Below are positions 1-8,278 of a stretch of 23,564 bases of DNA, piece after piece. A model generated the notes under the pieces. The model did no database searches. It saw only the letters and a list, made by a program, of their open reading frames with translations, and was not told where the DNA came from. The stretch spans positions 1 to 23,564 of the forward strand of contig JAYVJM010000002.1 of NCBI GenBank assembly GCA_043769275.1. Reading direction: 5' to 3'. Position 1 is the first letter of the stretch; every line of letters starts with the position of its first letter. Both the position numbers and the translations under genes were made by a program. This DNA comes from JAYVJM01 sp043769275 (GTDB taxonomy: Bacteria; Pseudomonadota; Gammaproteobacteria; Pseudomonadales; UBA7239).

Positions 1-202
1 CGTCATCGCGCTCAAGCATCCTCACCGTTGACTTGACCTGCTGCCATAAGTCTTTAGACGTGTAATCCTGTGCCGATAAAAATCGCGTGATCCTGTCGTG
101 ACTCACGCCACCTTCGACCATCGCAGATAACCCAGTGGCTGTCGCAGCACCAAAAGTGCTCAACAAATAGTCGGTGTATAAATCAAGGTCGGCTTTTTTC
201 AT
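1..202 (-). CDS. DDE transposase of the IS4/IS701 type, N-terminal part (cut by window edge)
   Basis: Reading the minus strand from an ATG at 202-200 gives an open frame of 67 codons that runs off the left edge. It begins MKKADLDLYTDYLLSTFG and continues with SHDRITRFLS and YTSKDLWQQV. This pattern (a short DLYTDYL opening, a helix-turn-helix-like SHD.ITRFL stretch, then a conserved DLW) is what I recall from the N-terminus of widespread IS4/IS701-like DDE transposases; the family assignment rests on memory. The catalytic DDE residues lie outside the window, so integrity cannot be judged. The gene points out of the window, away from lnt, and 93 nt separate its start from the lnt stop; that stretch should hold the upstream end of the IS. 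Confidence 0.72.
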   Translation of the reverse strand, partial: MKKADLDLYTDYLLSTFGAATATGLSAMVEGGVSHDRITRFLSAQDYTSKDLWQQVKSTVRMLERDD

Positions 203-295
203 TCGGCAAGCTTATCAGGGGAGGGTTGCGTAACATCAGCTGATAAAAGAAAGGTTTACTGAGGTGGAGGCTTGCCCTCCCGCTCTGCCCTACCA
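203..295. other. Short spacer between the transposase start and the lnt stop, probable IS end
   Basis: This 93-nt stretch should include the terminal sequence of the left insertion sequence and the 3' flank of lnt. It contains a 7-bp inverted pair, TTATCAG (212-218) with CTGATAA (240-246). The 10-bp palindrome ATCAGCTGAT (235-244) overlaps the second arm. There is also a 5-bp hairpin, GGAGG (266-270) with CCTCC (276-280). The latter is not followed by a T-run in the lnt direction, so I do not call it a terminator. The exact IS boundary cannot be placed without the other end of the element. Confidence 0.35.
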
Positions 296-1834
296 CTACT
301 TTACGCTGCGTTTAAATGAGCAGAAGCGGCTTATCCCTAGCGCAAACACAAGCAGGCCAAAACAGATAAACAATATCGGTGCATTGCCCCAGCGTTGATA
401 CGGCGTAATGCCTCGCCGTGCTTGAACGTCGCCCTGCAAGGTCGTGGCAACAAACTGTGGTGTCTGGCTAACGATATGTCCTCTGTAATCGACAAAGGCG
501 GAGATGCCATTGCTTGTGGCACGCACTAATTCACGCGCATTTTCACGCGCTCGCATTTGCGCCATTTGCATGTGTTGGTGTGGGCCGATGGAGTGTCCGA
601 ACCAACTGTCATTGCTGACCGTAAGTAAAAAGTCGGCATCGCGTGCTTGTTTTGCAATAAGCTCTGGATACGTGATTTCATAACAAATACTGCCGGCGGC
701 GTATAGCTTTCCTGTGTATAGATCGGCCTGTTGATCGGGGCCTAGGCTGAACTCTGACATCGGCAGTTTAAAAAAATCCAGCAAGTCTTCCAGCCAGTGC
801 TGTAATGGCACGTATTCGCCAAAAGGGACTAAACGGCGTTTATGGTAAAAGCCATGCGCACCTCCCATGCCAAGCAAGCTGTTGTAAAGAATGTTTTGCC
901 CTTGCTCGCTTTTATGTAGTGACGGCACACCAAGAATCAAAGCACCTTGTTTATCTGCTATATCTTGATTAAGTGCATTAAAAAAAGGTTTTTCTTGCGT
1001 ATATAGATCAGGAATAGCGGCTTCTGGCCAAATAACCAACTGACCCGTTTTCCAAAATGGCATACTCATATTGCGGTATAGCGTGCGTATTGCTTGTAGC
1101 TGTTCTGGCACCCATTTTTCTTCTTGCGCGACATTGCCTTGAATTAGCGCAACTGACTGAGTAGTGCCCGCTACAGGGGATGTCCATTCAAAACGATCCA
1201 GTATTTTTCCGCCGCCCACCGCGCAGGCGATAATAGCGATAGGCAGCCATATATGCCTTTTGGTATTCCACGCAAAAACAATGCTCGAAGCCATTAACGC
1301 CAGCCAAAAACTAATGCCGTAAACGCTGATTAACGGAGCCCATCCCCCTAAGTAGCTTTCTGTCTGGCTATACCCAATATAGAGCCAAGCAAAGCCCGTC
1401 ATAAACCAGCTTCGATACCATTCGTCTAATACCCAAATTGCCGGAAACCCTAACAGTAATACCCATTGTTTGCTTTGTTGTGATTTGGCTTTCTGTAGAA
1501 TTTGATTCCACAAGCACAGAGGCATTGCAAAAACAGCGGCCATAATCGCGACAAATGCAAATGTAAGAAAAACAGCAAAAGCGGCAGGCGTGCTGGTGTA
1601 GTCATAGATACTGACATAAACCCACGAAGCGCCCGTGCCCAAAAATCCTAATCCGAATAAAAAACAGTGCCAGCGTGCCCGTGCCAGTGTTTGTTGTTGT
1701 ATCAGCAGTAAAAAAGCTGTTAGCAATAGCGGCGGGAGCCATATCCAGTTGAAAGGCGCAAGCGATAAAGTCAGGGCACTACCGGCAAGCAGCGTTAATA
1801 CATCGCCGACTTTTCCTTTAAGCGACAAATTCAT
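296..1834 (-). CDS. lnt: Apolipoprotein N-acyltransferase
   Basis: Lnt transfers an acyl chain from phospholipid to the N-terminal cysteine of apolipoproteins at the periplasmic face of the inner membrane, the last step of lipoprotein maturation. The 512-aa product has a multi-helix N-terminal membrane part (about residues 10-215), a nitrilase-like domain (about 225-470) and a final membrane helix (about 485-503). The catalytic triad known from E. coli Lnt is present as Glu271 (in WPEAAIPD), Lys332 (in YHKRRLVPFGEYVP) and Cys384 (in GSICYEITYPEL); the loop Glu340 is also kept. The length is normal. Its ATG overlaps the stop of corC by 4 nt, so translation is probably coupled. The stop lies 93 nt from the start of the left-edge transposase gene, with no sign of truncation. 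Confidence 0.96.
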   Translation of the reverse strand: MNLSLKGKVGDVLTLLAGSALTLSLAPFNWIWLPPLLLTAFLLLIQQQTLARARWHCFLFGLGFLGTGASWVYVSIYDYTSTPAAFAVFLTFAFVAIMAAVFAMPLCLWNQILQKAKSQQSKQWVLLLGFPAIWVLDEWYRSWFMTGFAWLYIGYSQTESYLGGWAPLISVYGISFWLALMASSIVFAWNTKRHIWLPIAIIACAVGGGKILDRFEWTSPVAGTTQSVALIQGNVAQEEKWVPEQLQAIRTLYRNMSMPFWKTGQLVIWPEAAIPDLYTQEKPFFNALNQDIADKQGALILGVPSLHKSEQGQNILYNSLLGMGGAHGFYHKRRLVPFGEYVPLQHWLEDLLDFFKLPMSEFSLGPDQQADLYTGKLYAAGSICYEITYPELIAKQARDADFLLTVSNDSWFGHSIGPHQHMQMAQMRARENARELVRATSNGISAFVDYRGHIVSQTPQFVATTLQGDVQARRGITPYQRWGNAPILFICFGLLVFALGISRFCSFKRSVK

Positions 1835-2718
1835 GCCTGTTCGAGTGCGCTTTGTACGGGCAGTGTCACTCGCAGCATATGTATTTGGCGTTTGTCGGCA
1901 TTGACTACACGGAAGCGAAAACCTGCAATAGTAGTAATTTCATTGCGATTGGGGACATGGCCAAAGGTGTGCATGAGAATGCCACCGATGGTATCGAACT
2001 CTGTGTGTGGAATAGTGGCGGCAAAAGCTGCATTAAAATCGTCGATAGGGGTTAGAGCCTTAACCAAATAATCATTGCCAGCCAAGGGGCGAATAAAGCT
2101 CTCGTCAGCTTCATTGTCTGTTTCATCTTCAATGGAGCCTACGATTTCCTCCAGCACGTCTTCGATGGTTACTAAGCCTGCAATGTTTCCGTATTCATCG
2201 ACCACGATCGCCATGTGGTAGCGATTCTGACGAAACTCGTACAACAGCTCGCTGATACGTTTACTTTCAGGGATAACATTGGCGGCCAAAAGATGCTCTT
2301 CAATCTGAAAGCCATCTATCCCGGCCAGAATGAGTGGTAGCAATTTTTTTGCCAGTAAAATGCCGAGTATTTGATCGGGGGTGTCGCCAAAAACTGGAAA
2401 ACGCGAGTGCTCAGACTCAATAATTAGGGGCAAAATTTCTTGCATGCTCGCAGTGGCCTTAATAGAAGACATCTGTTTGCGCGGCACCATAATGTCGCAC
2501 ACCAGCTTGTCTCGAACTTTGAGCGCATTTTCCATGATGGAAAATACTTCGTCGTCAAGCAGGTGCTGCTTACGTGCGTCATCCAGTATTTCAAGTAGGT
2601 CATTGCTGTCTCGTAGCGACATGCCTATGGCCTTTAGAAAACGGTCCACCCAAGATTTTTCGACAGGGGGTTTATCACCGTAACTAGGTTCAACTTGCAT
2701 GAAACTCGTGCTCCGCAT
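1831..2718 (-). CDS. corC: CorC/YbeX-type CBS-domain protein
   Basis: This belongs to the CorC/HlyC/YbeX family of cytosolic proteins with a CBS pair, genetically linked to magnesium/cobalt efflux and, in E. coli YbeX, to ribosome metabolism; the precise biochemical role is unsettled. The 295-aa product has an N-terminal linker, two CBS motifs (about residues 75-135 and 140-195, with MVPRKQM at 77-83 and DEYGNIAGLVTIEDVLEEI at 174-192) and a C-terminal CorC_HlyC domain (about 205-290, with FDTIGGILMH). There is no membrane segment. The start is uncertain. ATG at 2718 gives the length used here. The next in-frame ATG, at 2700, gives 289 aa and has a GGAG about 10 nt upstream. The order phoH-ybeY-corC-lnt is the conserved gammaproteobacterial one. 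Confidence 0.93.
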   Translation of the reverse strand: MRSTSFMQVEPSYGDKPPVEKSWVDRFLKAIGMSLRDSNDLLEILDDARKQHLLDDEVFSIMENALKVRDKLVCDIMVPRKQMSSIKATASMQEILPLIIESEHSRFPVFGDTPDQILGILLAKKLLPLILAGIDGFQIEEHLLAANVIPESKRISELLYEFRQNRYHMAIVVDEYGNIAGLVTIEDVLEEIVGSIEDETDNEADESFIRPLAGNDYLVKALTPIDDFNAAFAATIPHTEFDTIGGILMHTFGHVPNRNEITTIAGFRFRVVNADKRQIHMLRVTLPVQSALEQA

Positions 2719-2768
2719 ACTTCTGTAGTAACAGTTAATGAATAAACTAAATCGATAGAGAAAACTTA

Positions 2769-3215
2769 TTAATAGGGATTGGCAAAGCCTAATTTTTTCA
2801 AAATGGCAATTTCACGCGCCTCCATCAGTTCTGCCTCACCGTCTTCGACATGATCGAAACCTAACAAATGTAACACGCCGTGTACAAGCATGTGCGCCCA
2901 GTGTGCCTGCAGTGTTTTGCCTTGTTCTTCGGCCTCGCGCGCCACAACAGATGCACAGATGACAAGATCACCCAATAATGGTGGATCAAAGCTTTCAGGT
3001 AAGCCGCTGGGGAAAGAAAGTACATTGGTCGGTTTATGTTGCCCGCGATATTGCGTATTCATAGCTTCGCTTTCGGCCTCATCAACAACACGCAAACAGA
3101 GCTCCGCGCGCCCGCGCAAACCGTCAACAGAGACTGTTACCCATTGCTCAATTAGCGCATTGTCAGGCAGCGCATTGTAAGCGCAGACGTTGTCAATATC
3201 GACCAGCACACTCAA
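2769..3215 (-). CDS. ybeY: Endoribonuclease YbeY, rRNA maturation factor
   Basis: YbeY is a single-domain zinc metalloprotein involved in 16S rRNA 3'-end maturation and 70S ribosome quality control in the cytosol. The 148-aa product carries the family signature HGVLHLLGFDH, giving zinc-ligand histidines 112, 116 and 122. It also has the conserved Arg57 region (YRGQHKPTNVLSFP) and LGDLVIC. The start is TTG (3215-3213). It overlaps the phoH stop as TTGA, and the resulting N-terminus MSVLVDID aligns well with E. coli YbeY, so a TTG start is likely; a GTG two codons later is an alternative. No strong ribosome binding site is visible inside the end of phoH, which fits translational coupling. Confidence 0.95.
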   Translation of the reverse strand: MSVLVDIDNVCAYNALPDNALIEQWVTVSVDGLRGRAELCLRVVDEAESEAMNTQYRGQHKPTNVLSFPSGLPESFDPPLLGDLVICASVVAREAEEQGKTLQAHWAHMLVHGVLHLLGFDHVEDGEAELMEAREIAILKKLGFANPY

Positions 3216-4240
3216 ACAACAACACCATTTTCATGACGATCGTAGGCATGAACGATACGCTGTACAAGTGGGTGCCGCACCACGTCGCGTGAATTGAACT
3301 GTGTAAAACTGATGCCTTCTACGTCTTTAAGGATTTCACAGGCATGCAATAAACCGCATCGCGTGCCACGAGGAAGATCGATTTGCGTAGGGTCGCCCGT
3401 AATTACCGCTGTTGAGCCGAATCCGATACGGGTTAAAAACATTTTCATTTGTGCCGCTGTGGTGTTTTGGCTTTCATCAAGAATAATAAAAGCATTATTT
3501 AATGTACGACCCCGCATATAAGCCAAAGGTGCTACTTCAATAACCTGCCGCTCCATCAGTTTGCTTACCGCCTCAAAACCCAGCATTTCATACAATGCGT
3601 CGTATAGTGGGCGCAAATAGGGGTCAATTTTTTGCGCAAGATCACCTGGAAGAAAACCTAGTTTTTCACCCGCTTCTACGGCAGGTCGTACTAGCAGTAA
3701 GCGTTCGACGACATTGCGCTGCAATGCCTCTACTGCGCAAGCAACCGCCAAATACGTTTTGCCTGTACCCGCAGGGCCGATACCAAAGTTGATGTCGTGG
3801 CGTTGAATGGCCTTCACGTAGTTTTGTTGATTGGCTCCACGCGCTTTTACTGTGCCAGTGGCTGTGCGTACGGCCATGATAGATGCGCCGTTTGTGCGGG
3901 CATCCCCAGCTGCTTCGCTATCACTCAGATCATCTGTTGAGGCAGCCTGCAAAAACAAATGCACGACAGCCGGCGTAAGAATTTGTTTACCTTGCGTTTC
4001 GGCATACAGGCGCTCCAATACAGAGTAAGCCGCATGCGCACCCGCTTCTGTGCCGCCTAAGGTAAACGTATGGCCGCGCTGGTGTATTTGCACGTTTAGG
4101 CGCTGTTCAATCTGTTTTATGTGCTGGTTCAATGAGCCGCAAAGATTGGCAAGGCGACGAGCATCCTCCGGCTCAAGTGTGAGGGTACGTAAAGACTGTG
4201 CTGGGGCTGGGGAAGTAGTAGTAAGAGCGTCCGTTTTCAA
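3212..4240 (-). CDS. ybeZ: PhoH-family ATPase (YbeZ)
   Basis: This is a PhoH-like P-loop ATPase that in enterobacteria works with YbeY in RNA and ribosome metabolism. The 342-aa product has an N-terminal KH-like segment (about residues 18-85), then the PhoH ATPase core. Walker A is GPAGTGKT at 155-162, the conserved RPAVEAGEKLGFLPGD is at 185-200, and the Walker B region FIILDESQNT is at 251-260. The C-terminus ends with HPLVQRIVHAYD. The only in-frame start upstream of the conserved region is TTG at 4240-4238: an in-frame TAG lies three codons further up and no ATG or GTG falls between. A GGTG sits 9 nt ahead of it. It is the first gene of the four-gene minus-strand cluster. The gene miaB, which often precedes phoH in gammaproteobacteria, is absent. 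Confidence 0.93.
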   Translation of the reverse strand: MKTDALTTTSPAPAQSLRTLTLEPEDARRLANLCGSLNQHIKQIEQRLNVQIHQRGHTFTLGGTEAGAHAAYSVLERLYAETQGKQILTPAVVHLFLQAASTDDLSDSEAAGDARTNGASIMAVRTATGTVKARGANQQNYVKAIQRHDINFGIGPAGTGKTYLAVACAVEALQRNVVERLLLVRPAVEAGEKLGFLPGDLAQKIDPYLRPLYDALYEMLGFEAVSKLMERQVIEVAPLAYMRGRTLNNAFIILDESQNTTAAQMKMFLTRIGFGSTAVITGDPTQIDLPRGTRCGLLHACEILKDVEGISFTQFNSRDVVRHPLVQRIVHAYDRHENGVVV

Positions 4241-4484
4241 TGTTGTCTACACCGCCGATGAGTAGACCTTAGCATATACGGTTTAACACGATGGCCGCAA
4301 TCGACAACAGGCCATTCGCAGGGACGACTACCTGCCCCACCCCAGTTTAATCAACAAAACATAAAGTGACCCATTAGAAAAAATGGTTCGTTGCCTGTAG
4401 CCTCTGCACTTTTTCTCGATGGTGTAAATTACACTGCGTAATCACCCATTTCTTAAGATTTTTTGTATCAATTGGAAACTCCTC
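4241..4484. promoter_or_regulatory. Divergent intergenic region between phoH and proS
   Basis: This 244-nt non-coding stretch must hold the promoters for the leftward phoH-lnt cluster and for rightward proS. I see no close match to a full sigma70 pair on either strand. The clearest element is the palindrome GTGTAA-A-TTACAC at 4422-4434, about 50 nt before the proS ATG. Its position would suit an operator or a site overlapping the proS promoter, but I cannot assign a regulator. Leftward, a TATATG/TATGCT-like hexamer near 4275 could be a -10 element for phoH; this is weak. Confidence 0.4.
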
Positions 4485-6227
4485 ATGCGTGCCAGCCAGT
4501 ATTTACTTCCCACATTAAAAGAAACCCCTGCAGATGCCTCTGTTATCAGCCATCAACTCATGCTGCGTGCCGGCATGATTCGAAAGCTGGCTTCAGGGCT
4601 GTATAGCTGGTTGCCGCTAGGTTTGCGCGTATTACGCAAAGCAGAAAACATTGTGCGTGAGGAGATGAACAAAAGTGGCGCACAGGAAGTTTTGATGCCC
4701 ATCGTGCAACCTGCGCAGTTATGGGAAAACTCAAAGCGCTGGGAGAAATACGGCCCAGAACTCCTGCGCTTTAAGGATCGCCATGCTAATGATTTTTGCT
4801 TAGGCCCCACACATGAAGAGGTCATCACCGACTTAATCAGCAACGAACTTAGCAGTTACAAACAATTGCCGATTAATCTGTATCAGATACAAACCAAGTT
4901 TCGCGATGAAATTCGCCCACGCTTTGGTGTAATGCGCGCCCGCGAATTCATTATGAAAGATGCGTACTCGTTCCACGCAGATCAAGCATCGCTGCAAAAA
5001 ACCTATGACGTAATGCACACAACCTACACGTCAATTTTTACACGTTTTGGACTAGATTTTCGGCCAGTATTGGCCGACACAGGCTCTATAGGCGGCAATA
5101 GCTCCCATGAGTTTCATATTCTGGCGGATTCTGGCGAAGACGCTATTGCCTTCAGTGATAGCGGCGATTATGCCGCTAATATCGAAAAAGCCGAGGCGTT
5201 TCCCTGCGAAAAAACACGTGGTGTGGCTTGTGAATCCATGCGCCTTGTCGATACACCAAACACAAAAACCATTAGTGAACTGGTAGAACGCTTTAATATT
5301 CCGATAGAAAAAACGATCAAAACACTCGTGGTACATGGGGTCGTAAAAGGGAGCCTTGTCGCACTGATTGTTCGCGGCGACCATGAGCTTAATGGAATAA
5401 AGGCTGCCCATCTGCCGCAAGTTGCATATCCGCTAACCCTTGCTTCTGAAACAGAAATTCGCGCTAGCATTGGTGCCAGCACGGGTTCTCTGGGGCCTTT
5501 AAACCTGCCACTGCCGTGCGTGGTCGATCGCACAGTTGCGCTAATGAGCGATTTTGCAGCAGGCGCGAATATCGACGGCAAGCATTATTTCGGCCTGAAC
5601 TGGGAGCGCGATTTAGCATTGCCCGAAGTGGCCGACTTGCGCAATGTGCTGGCGGGCGACCCCAGCCCTGATGGCATCGGCACGCTGGTAATAAAGCGCG
5701 GGATCGAGGTTGGTCATATTTTCCAATTGGGCACTGGCTACGCCGAGGCGCTCAATGCGCGTTTTTTAAATGATGAAGGGCGCGAGCAAGTCATGACAAT
5801 GGGTTGTTATGGCATTGGCGTTTCACGCGTGGTGGCAGGTGCTATTGAGCAAAAGCACGACAGCAAAGGCATTATTTGGCCAGATGCGCTAGCACCTTTT
5901 GATGTGGCACTCGTACCTGTCAATAAACACAAATCACCCGCCGTTTCTGAAACCTGCGAGCGACTGTATATTGAATTACAGGCTGCGGGGTTTGACGTGC
6001 TTTATATGGACGAAGACAAAGCGCGATTGGGCGGAATGCTGGCCGATGTGGAGTTGATTGGTATTCCACACAGACTGGTCATTAGCGAACGCGGGCTATC
6101 AGAAGGCAAAATTGAATATCGCCACCGCCGAGCAGATGAGAATGAAATGTGGGATGCTGACTCCGTTATTTCTCAGATGAAAACACGAAAGGCTGACAAT
6201 CGTTTGGCTGAATCTGCAAGCACCTAA
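4485..6227 (+). CDS. proS: Prolyl-tRNA synthetase, bacterial type with editing domain
   Basis: ProRS charges tRNA-Pro with proline in the cytosol. The 580-aa product has the class II catalytic core. Motif 1 lies around residues 60-75, and FCLGPTHEEV is near 104-113. Motif 2 is FRDEIRPRFGVMRAREF at about 139-155, and motif 3 is GCYGIGVSRVVAGAIE at about 440-455. The C-terminal anticodon-binding domain starts near 470 with FDVALVPVN. Between motifs 2 and 3 (about 225-395) lies the YbaK-like insertion that deacylates Ala-tRNA-Pro, with the conserved lysine stretch PIEKTIKTL. Length and domain order match the E. coli-type enzyme. The ATG is preceded by GGAAA at a workable distance. It is divergent from phoH and lies 65 nt before the next gene; no strong terminator is visible between them. 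Confidence 0.97.
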   Translation: MRASQYLLPTLKETPADASVISHQLMLRAGMIRKLASGLYSWLPLGLRVLRKAENIVREEMNKSGAQEVLMPIVQPAQLWENSKRWEKYGPELLRFKDRHANDFCLGPTHEEVITDLISNELSSYKQLPINLYQIQTKFRDEIRPRFGVMRAREFIMKDAYSFHADQASLQKTYDVMHTTYTSIFTRFGLDFRPVLADTGSIGGNSSHEFHILADSGEDAIAFSDSGDYAANIEKAEAFPCEKTRGVACESMRLVDTPNTKTISELVERFNIPIEKTIKTLVVHGVVKGSLVALIVRGDHELNGIKAAHLPQVAYPLTLASETEIRASIGASTGSLGPLNLPLPCVVDRTVALMSDFAAGANIDGKHYFGLNWERDLALPEVADLRNVLAGDPSPDGIGTLVIKRGIEVGHIFQLGTGYAEALNARFLNDEGREQVMTMGCYGIGVSRVVAGAIEQKHDSKGIIWPDALAPFDVALVPVNKHKSPAVSETCERLYIELQAAGFDVLYMDEDKARLGGMLADVELIGIPHRLVISERGLSEGKIEYRHRRADENEMWDADSVISQMKTRKADNRLAESAST

Positions 6228-6292
6228 AATGCCGTATTTTTATATTCGGAATTAACCCATAGGCTTTCCCCTCGCATGGAGCAAAAGGCGGC

Positions 6293-7426
6293 ATGAAAAC
6301 ATACAAGATTTTGATACTAGGCGGCTATGGCAATTTCGGCAAAAGAATCGCGGAGGGACTCGCCCACCATAGCAATGCATTGATTCTGATTGCTGGGCGA
6401 GACGAAAAAAAAGCAGAACAACTATGCCGCATGCTGAATGGAAAAAAATCAGGCGCGCAGTTTAAGGCTACAAAAATAGATGTCACCACGCACCATTTCG
6501 AAAAAAACTTGGCTGCCTTGTCGCCAAATTTGGTGATTCACACAGCCGGCCCCTTTCAAGGACAAGACTATAAAGTGCCGCACGCCTGTATTAAAGCGGG
6601 CTGTCACTATATTGATCTTGCCGATGACAGGCGCTTCGTTTGTGATATTGCCTCGCTCAACGACGAGGCACAGAGAATGGGCGTGGTTGTGGTGAGCGGA
6701 GCCAGCTCTGTGCCCGGATTATCTTCGGCTGTGATCGACCATTACGCACCTGACTTCTCTCAAATCCATTCAATTGATTGCGCCATCGCCCCGGGAAACA
6801 AAGCAGAGCGAGGAGAGGCGACTGTGCGCGGAATTCTCGCCTATACAGGACACCCAATTAAAATATGGCGCAATAAAAATTGGGAAACTGTATTTGGCTG
6901 GATGTCGCCTAGAAAAATAAATTTTGGCGGTATCGTAGGTAGGCGTTGGCTTGCGAATGTAGACATTCCAGACCTAGAACTGTTTCCTGTACGTTACAAA
7001 ACGGCCTCCACCGTAATATTTCAAGCGGGTCTTGAGTTGCCATTTTTGCATTTAATCATGGTTTTTATGGCGTTTTTAGCAAAAAAGCGTCTAGTGAAAA
7101 ACTGGTCGACACTAACAAAGCCCATCATCTGCCTGAGTCGTTTATTTGCAAATATGGGCAGCAGTAATGGCGGCATGCGAATCGAAATAAAAGGAACAGA
7201 CCACGCCGGCCAACGCACAACGCAGGTTTGGTCGCTATTTGCCCCCAACGGCATAGGGCCTTATATACCGACAATGTCGACACTTATTTTGGCGGAAAAA
7301 TTGATAGCAGGTGATGTCTCTGCTAGTGGAGCTCGGGCGTGTCTAGGCATGTATTCTTTAGCTGAATTTGACCAACACATTACTGAATACGGAATTTTTT
7401 ACACAGCGGAGTTATCGCATGGATAG
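6293..7426 (+). CDS. Saccharopine-dehydrogenase-like NAD(P)-binding oxidoreductase
   Basis: The 377-aa product begins with a Rossmann fold whose nucleotide-binding loop is GGYGNFG at residues 10-16, followed by LIAGRDEKKAEQL, and then HTAGPFQGQDYKVPHACI. This is the pattern of the saccharopine dehydrogenase NADP-binding family (Sacchrp_dh_NADP). The C-terminal part is less conserved and has a hydrophobic stretch around residues 248-264, so membrane association is possible. The substrate is unknown; lysine metabolism should not be assumed, because this family includes many uncharacterised oxidoreductases. The start ATG follows AAAGGCGGC. The 3' end overlaps the next gene by 8 nt, so it forms one operon with the two small membrane proteins downstream. 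That association with DUF2269 and DoxX-like genes recurs in proteobacteria as far as I recall. Confidence 0.82.
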   Translation: MKTYKILILGGYGNFGKRIAEGLAHHSNALILIAGRDEKKAEQLCRMLNGKKSGAQFKATKIDVTTHHFEKNLAALSPNLVIHTAGPFQGQDYKVPHACIKAGCHYIDLADDRRFVCDIASLNDEAQRMGVVVVSGASSVPGLSSAVIDHYAPDFSQIHSIDCAIAPGNKAERGEATVRGILAYTGHPIKIWRNKNWETVFGWMSPRKINFGGIVGRRWLANVDIPDLELFPVRYKTASTVIFQAGLELPFLHLIMVFMAFLAKKRLVKNWSTLTKPIICLSRLFANMGSSNGGMRIEIKGTDHAGQRTTQVWSLFAPNGIGPYIPTMSTLILAEKLIAGDVSASGARACLGMYSLAEFDQHITEYGIFYTAELSHG

Positions 7427-7907
7427 CTATTTTTTGTTGAAGCTCGCGCATATATTAAGCTCTGTAGTTGTGGCAGGTACAGGCACTGGAATTGCATTTT
7501 TCATGCTCATGGCTTTCCACTCCAAAAATGTACAAGCCATTTACGTGACAGCTCGCCACGTTGTGCTGGCCGACTGGTTATTTACAGCGCCCGCAGTGAT
7601 AGCTCAATTTGCGACAGGCGTGCTGCTGATGCGGAAAACAGGTTATTCGTTTACATCTGTGTGGTTTATAACCACCATTTCGCTATTTTTATTCATTGGC
7701 GCGTGCTGGATTCCGGTCATAGTCATTCAATATAAACTGAAAGCACTGGCTGAAATTTCCGCTGTCAACAACGAATTGCACCCTCGTTTTAAGCGCCTGA
7801 TGGTGGCATGGATTGCGCTGGGCATACCGGCATTTTTAGCGATTTTGATTATTTTTTGGCTAATGGTATTTAAACCCTTTTCTGTTTCAGCACTGGCGGG
7901 ACTGTAA
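7419..7907 (+). CDS. DUF2269-family integral membrane protein
   Basis: The ATG at 7419 was chosen because GGAG lies 8 nt upstream and because the product then begins MDSYFLLKLAHILSS, as expected for the family. The same frame is open further upstream (to 7368) but lacks that support. The 162-aa product has four likely membrane helices, at about residues 5-30, 48-72, 80-105 and 132-155. Conserved-looking pieces are ARHVVLADWLFTAPAV, GACWIPVIVIQYK and the ending IIFWLMVFKP, which match what I recall of DUF2269. The function is unknown. It overlaps the upstream oxidoreductase by 8 nt and the downstream DoxX-like gene by 1 nt (TAATG), so the three are almost certainly co-translated and may form a membrane-associated redox unit. 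Confidence 0.75.
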   Translation: MDSYFLLKLAHILSSVVVAGTGTGIAFFMLMAFHSKNVQAIYVTARHVVLADWLFTAPAVIAQFATGVLLMRKTGYSFTSVWFITTISLFLFIGACWIPVIVIQYKLKALAEISAVNNELHPRFKRLMVAWIALGIPAFLAILIIFWLMVFKPFSVSALAGL

Positions 7908-8278
7908 TGAGCAATGACATCAAAATAGCGATTAAATTCAGCTTGGCTTTTCTATGGCTGTTTACTGGACTGACATCCCTGTTTTTCGCCCCAGAGGTCG
8001 GTTACAGCGTGCTGTCTCAGGCCGGCATAACAGGCGGCTTCGCAAAATTCTGCCTCATTAGCGGAGCTATTTTGGACTTAACGATAGGGCTATGGTTGCT
8101 TACTTCGTGGCGGCCGCGCTTATGTTGCGTAATGCAAATTGCTGTAATTTTGATATTTATGGTGCTGCTGTCATTTATTGCCCCTTCTTTTTGGCTACAC
8201 CCGTTTGGCCCGCAGACTAAAAACATTCCGATCATCGTATTGATTTTTATTAGCTATTTTTCTGAAAAAAACGCCTAG
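7907..8278 (+). CDS. DoxX-like small membrane protein
   Basis: This 123-aa product has four predicted membrane helices: about residues 8-28, 42-65, 70-92 and 105-119. The segments FLWLFTGLTSLFF and GAILDLTIGLWLL recall the DoxX-like family (DoxX_3 type), whose members are small four-helix proteins of mostly unknown function that often sit next to oxidoreductases. The ATG overlaps the preceding stop (TAATG), which indicates translational coupling with the DUF2269 gene. No catalytic motif is visible. The family call rests on helix pattern, size and neighbours, not on a decisive motif. Confidence 0.6.
   Translation: MSNDIKIAIKFSLAFLWLFTGLTSLFFAPEVGYSVLSQAGITGGFAKFCLISGAILDLTIGLWLLTSWRPRLCCVMQIAVILIFMVLLSFIAPSFWLHPFGPQTKNIPIIVLIFISYFSEKNA

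Noticed and set aside
261..285. GGAGG/CCTCC hairpin as an lnt terminator
   Set aside because: The stem is only 5 bp and no T-run follows in the lnt direction.
5052..5581. Two minus-strand open frames opposite proS (5052-5420 and 5168-5581)
   Set aside because: They lie entirely within the strongly conserved proS frame, show no family motif and no ribosome binding site, and are shadows of its codon bias.
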